A DNA stretch of 5,102 bases, from positions 1 to 5,102 of the forward strand of contig PIVQ01000548.1 in assembly GCA_003354055.1 (NCBI GenBank), written 5' to 3'. Positions 4,494 through 5,102 of the stretch are shown here, piece after piece. The notes beneath the pieces are model-generated. The model was not told where the DNA came from. It saw nothing but the letters and a program-made list of their open reading frames with translations, and did not search any database. How positions within the stretch are numbered: position 1 is the stretch's first letter; every line of letters starts with the position of its first letter. This DNA comes from Desulfobacteraceae bacterium (lineage in GTDB: Bacteria; Desulfobacterota; Desulfobacteria; Desulfobacterales; Desulfobacteraceae). The translations under genes and the position numbers were made by a program.

Positions 4494-5102
4494 TTAAGGA
4501 CCGAGCACAAGCCGGTTACCGGTGTTATCAAGTTTAAACCGGGCAGTCTGGCCTTCCAAAAATTTGCCCTTAAGAATGGCCATGGACAGAGGATTTTCAA
4601 TTTCCTGCTGTATCACCCGCTTCAGCGGCCGTGCCCCGAATCCCGGATCATATCCTTTTTCCGCCAGAAGGCAGAGTGCTGCCTCATCCAGATCAACGGC
4701 CAGGTTCCGGCCTGCCAGACGCTGATTCAGGCCAGCTATCTGGATGGCGGCAATATCCATGATATTCTCCCGGGTCAGGGCATGGAAGGTTATTATTTCA
4801 TCGATCCGATTAAGGAATTCAGGCCTGAATGCTGCCTTGAGCGCTGCCCAAATTTCCTGTTCCGGATTAACATCACAGGCCTCCAGCAGAAGCCTGGATC
4901 CCACATTGGAGGTCATGATGATAATGGTGTTGGTAAAATCAACGGTTCTGCCGTGGCCGTCGGTCATCCGTCCGTCATCCAGGACCTGGAGCAAGATATT
5001 GAACACATCCGGATGGGCCTTTTCAATCTCATCAAAGAGAATCACTGAATAAGGCCTGCGCCGGACCGCCTCGGTCAAATATCCGCCCTCATCATACCCC
5101 AC
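4494..5102 (-). CDS. clpB: ATP-dependent disaggregase ClpB, C-terminal part (N-terminus outside window)
   Basis: The frame is open to the right edge, giving 202 C-terminal residues; the full protein is usually about 860. The visible part belongs to the second AAA+ module: pore-loop region [13 protein letters not shown] (1-13), Walker B VILFDE (20-25), sensor I MTSN (63-66), arginine finger in EFLNRIDE (95-102, R99) and sensor II GARPLKR (156-162). The residues match the ClpB D2 signature closely (for example [16 protein letters not shown]). ClpB works with DnaK to rescue aggregated proteins in the cytoplasm after heat stress. The gene converges on the sigma-54 activator with only 28 bases between the stop codons, and no clear terminator lies in that gap. 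Its promoter is outside the window. Confidence 0.96.
   Translation of the reverse strand: MGYDEGGYLTEAVRRRPYSVILFDEIEKAHPDVFNILLQVLDDGRMTDGHGRTVDFTNTIIIMTSNVGSRLLLEACDVNPEQEIWAALKAAFRPEFLNRIDEIITFHALTRENIMDIAAIQIAGLNQRLAGRNLAVDLDEAALCLLAEKGYDPGFGARPLKRVIQQEIENPLSMAILKGKFLEGQTARFKLDNTGNRLVLGP

Noticed and set aside
4465..4526. AACACCGG/CCGGTGTT inverted repeat around the 3' ends of the activator and clpB genes
   Set aside because: The arms are 46 bases apart, one lies inside clpB, and no T-run follows, so it is not a credible terminator.
4522..5052. Three plus-strand open frames opposite clpB
   Set aside because: They are antisense shadows of the strongly conserved ClpB coding sequence.

Overview
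The window looks like chromosomal DNA of a sulfate-reducing Desulfobacterota bacterium, probably close to the Desulfobacteraceae. This is inferred from three things: a HEAT-type protein resembling the family I know as DVU0298, a short acidic ferredoxin of the Desulfovibrio africanus ferredoxin I type, and a sigma-54 activator whose PAS domain carries a cysteine cluster of a kind I associate with this group. No mobile element, CRISPR array, rRNA or tRNA was found.

Layout: (1) 1-633, plus strand, the 3' part of a UROD/MetE-like methyltransferase gene, closed by a strong hairpin terminator at 652-684. (2) 706-1368, minus strand, a transglutaminase-like protein converging on that terminator. (3) 1369-1772, about 400 bases without a substantial gene. 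It holds repeat structures and, near its right end, a good sigma-54 (-24/-12) promoter at 1704-1720 pointing right. (4) 1773-2902, a tight three-gene plus-strand operon: DVU0298-like helical-repeat protein, a 75-residue protein of unknown function, and a ferredoxin. The spacings are 18 bases and then a 4-base overlap, and a GC-rich hairpin follows. (5) 3071-4465, plus strand, a PAS-AAA+-Fis sigma-54 enhancer-binding protein. (6) 4494-5102, minus strand, the C-terminal part of ClpB, running off the right edge.

The part most worth attention is 1560-4465. It looks like a self-contained regulatory and redox module. A sigma-54 promoter drives an uncharacterised trio ending in a ferredoxin, and the next gene encodes a sigma-54 activator whose sensor domain carries four cysteines (C-x8-C-x3-C-x2-C), a plausible metal, Fe-S or thiol redox site. 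The simplest inference is that the activator senses a redox or metal signal and switches on the trio. What the trio does is unknown to me. A possible 7-codon leader ORF overlapping the first gene by one base (TAATG) may couple translation at its start.

The flanking genes (MetE-like, transglutaminase-like, clpB) look like ordinary chromosomal genes with no clear link to the module.
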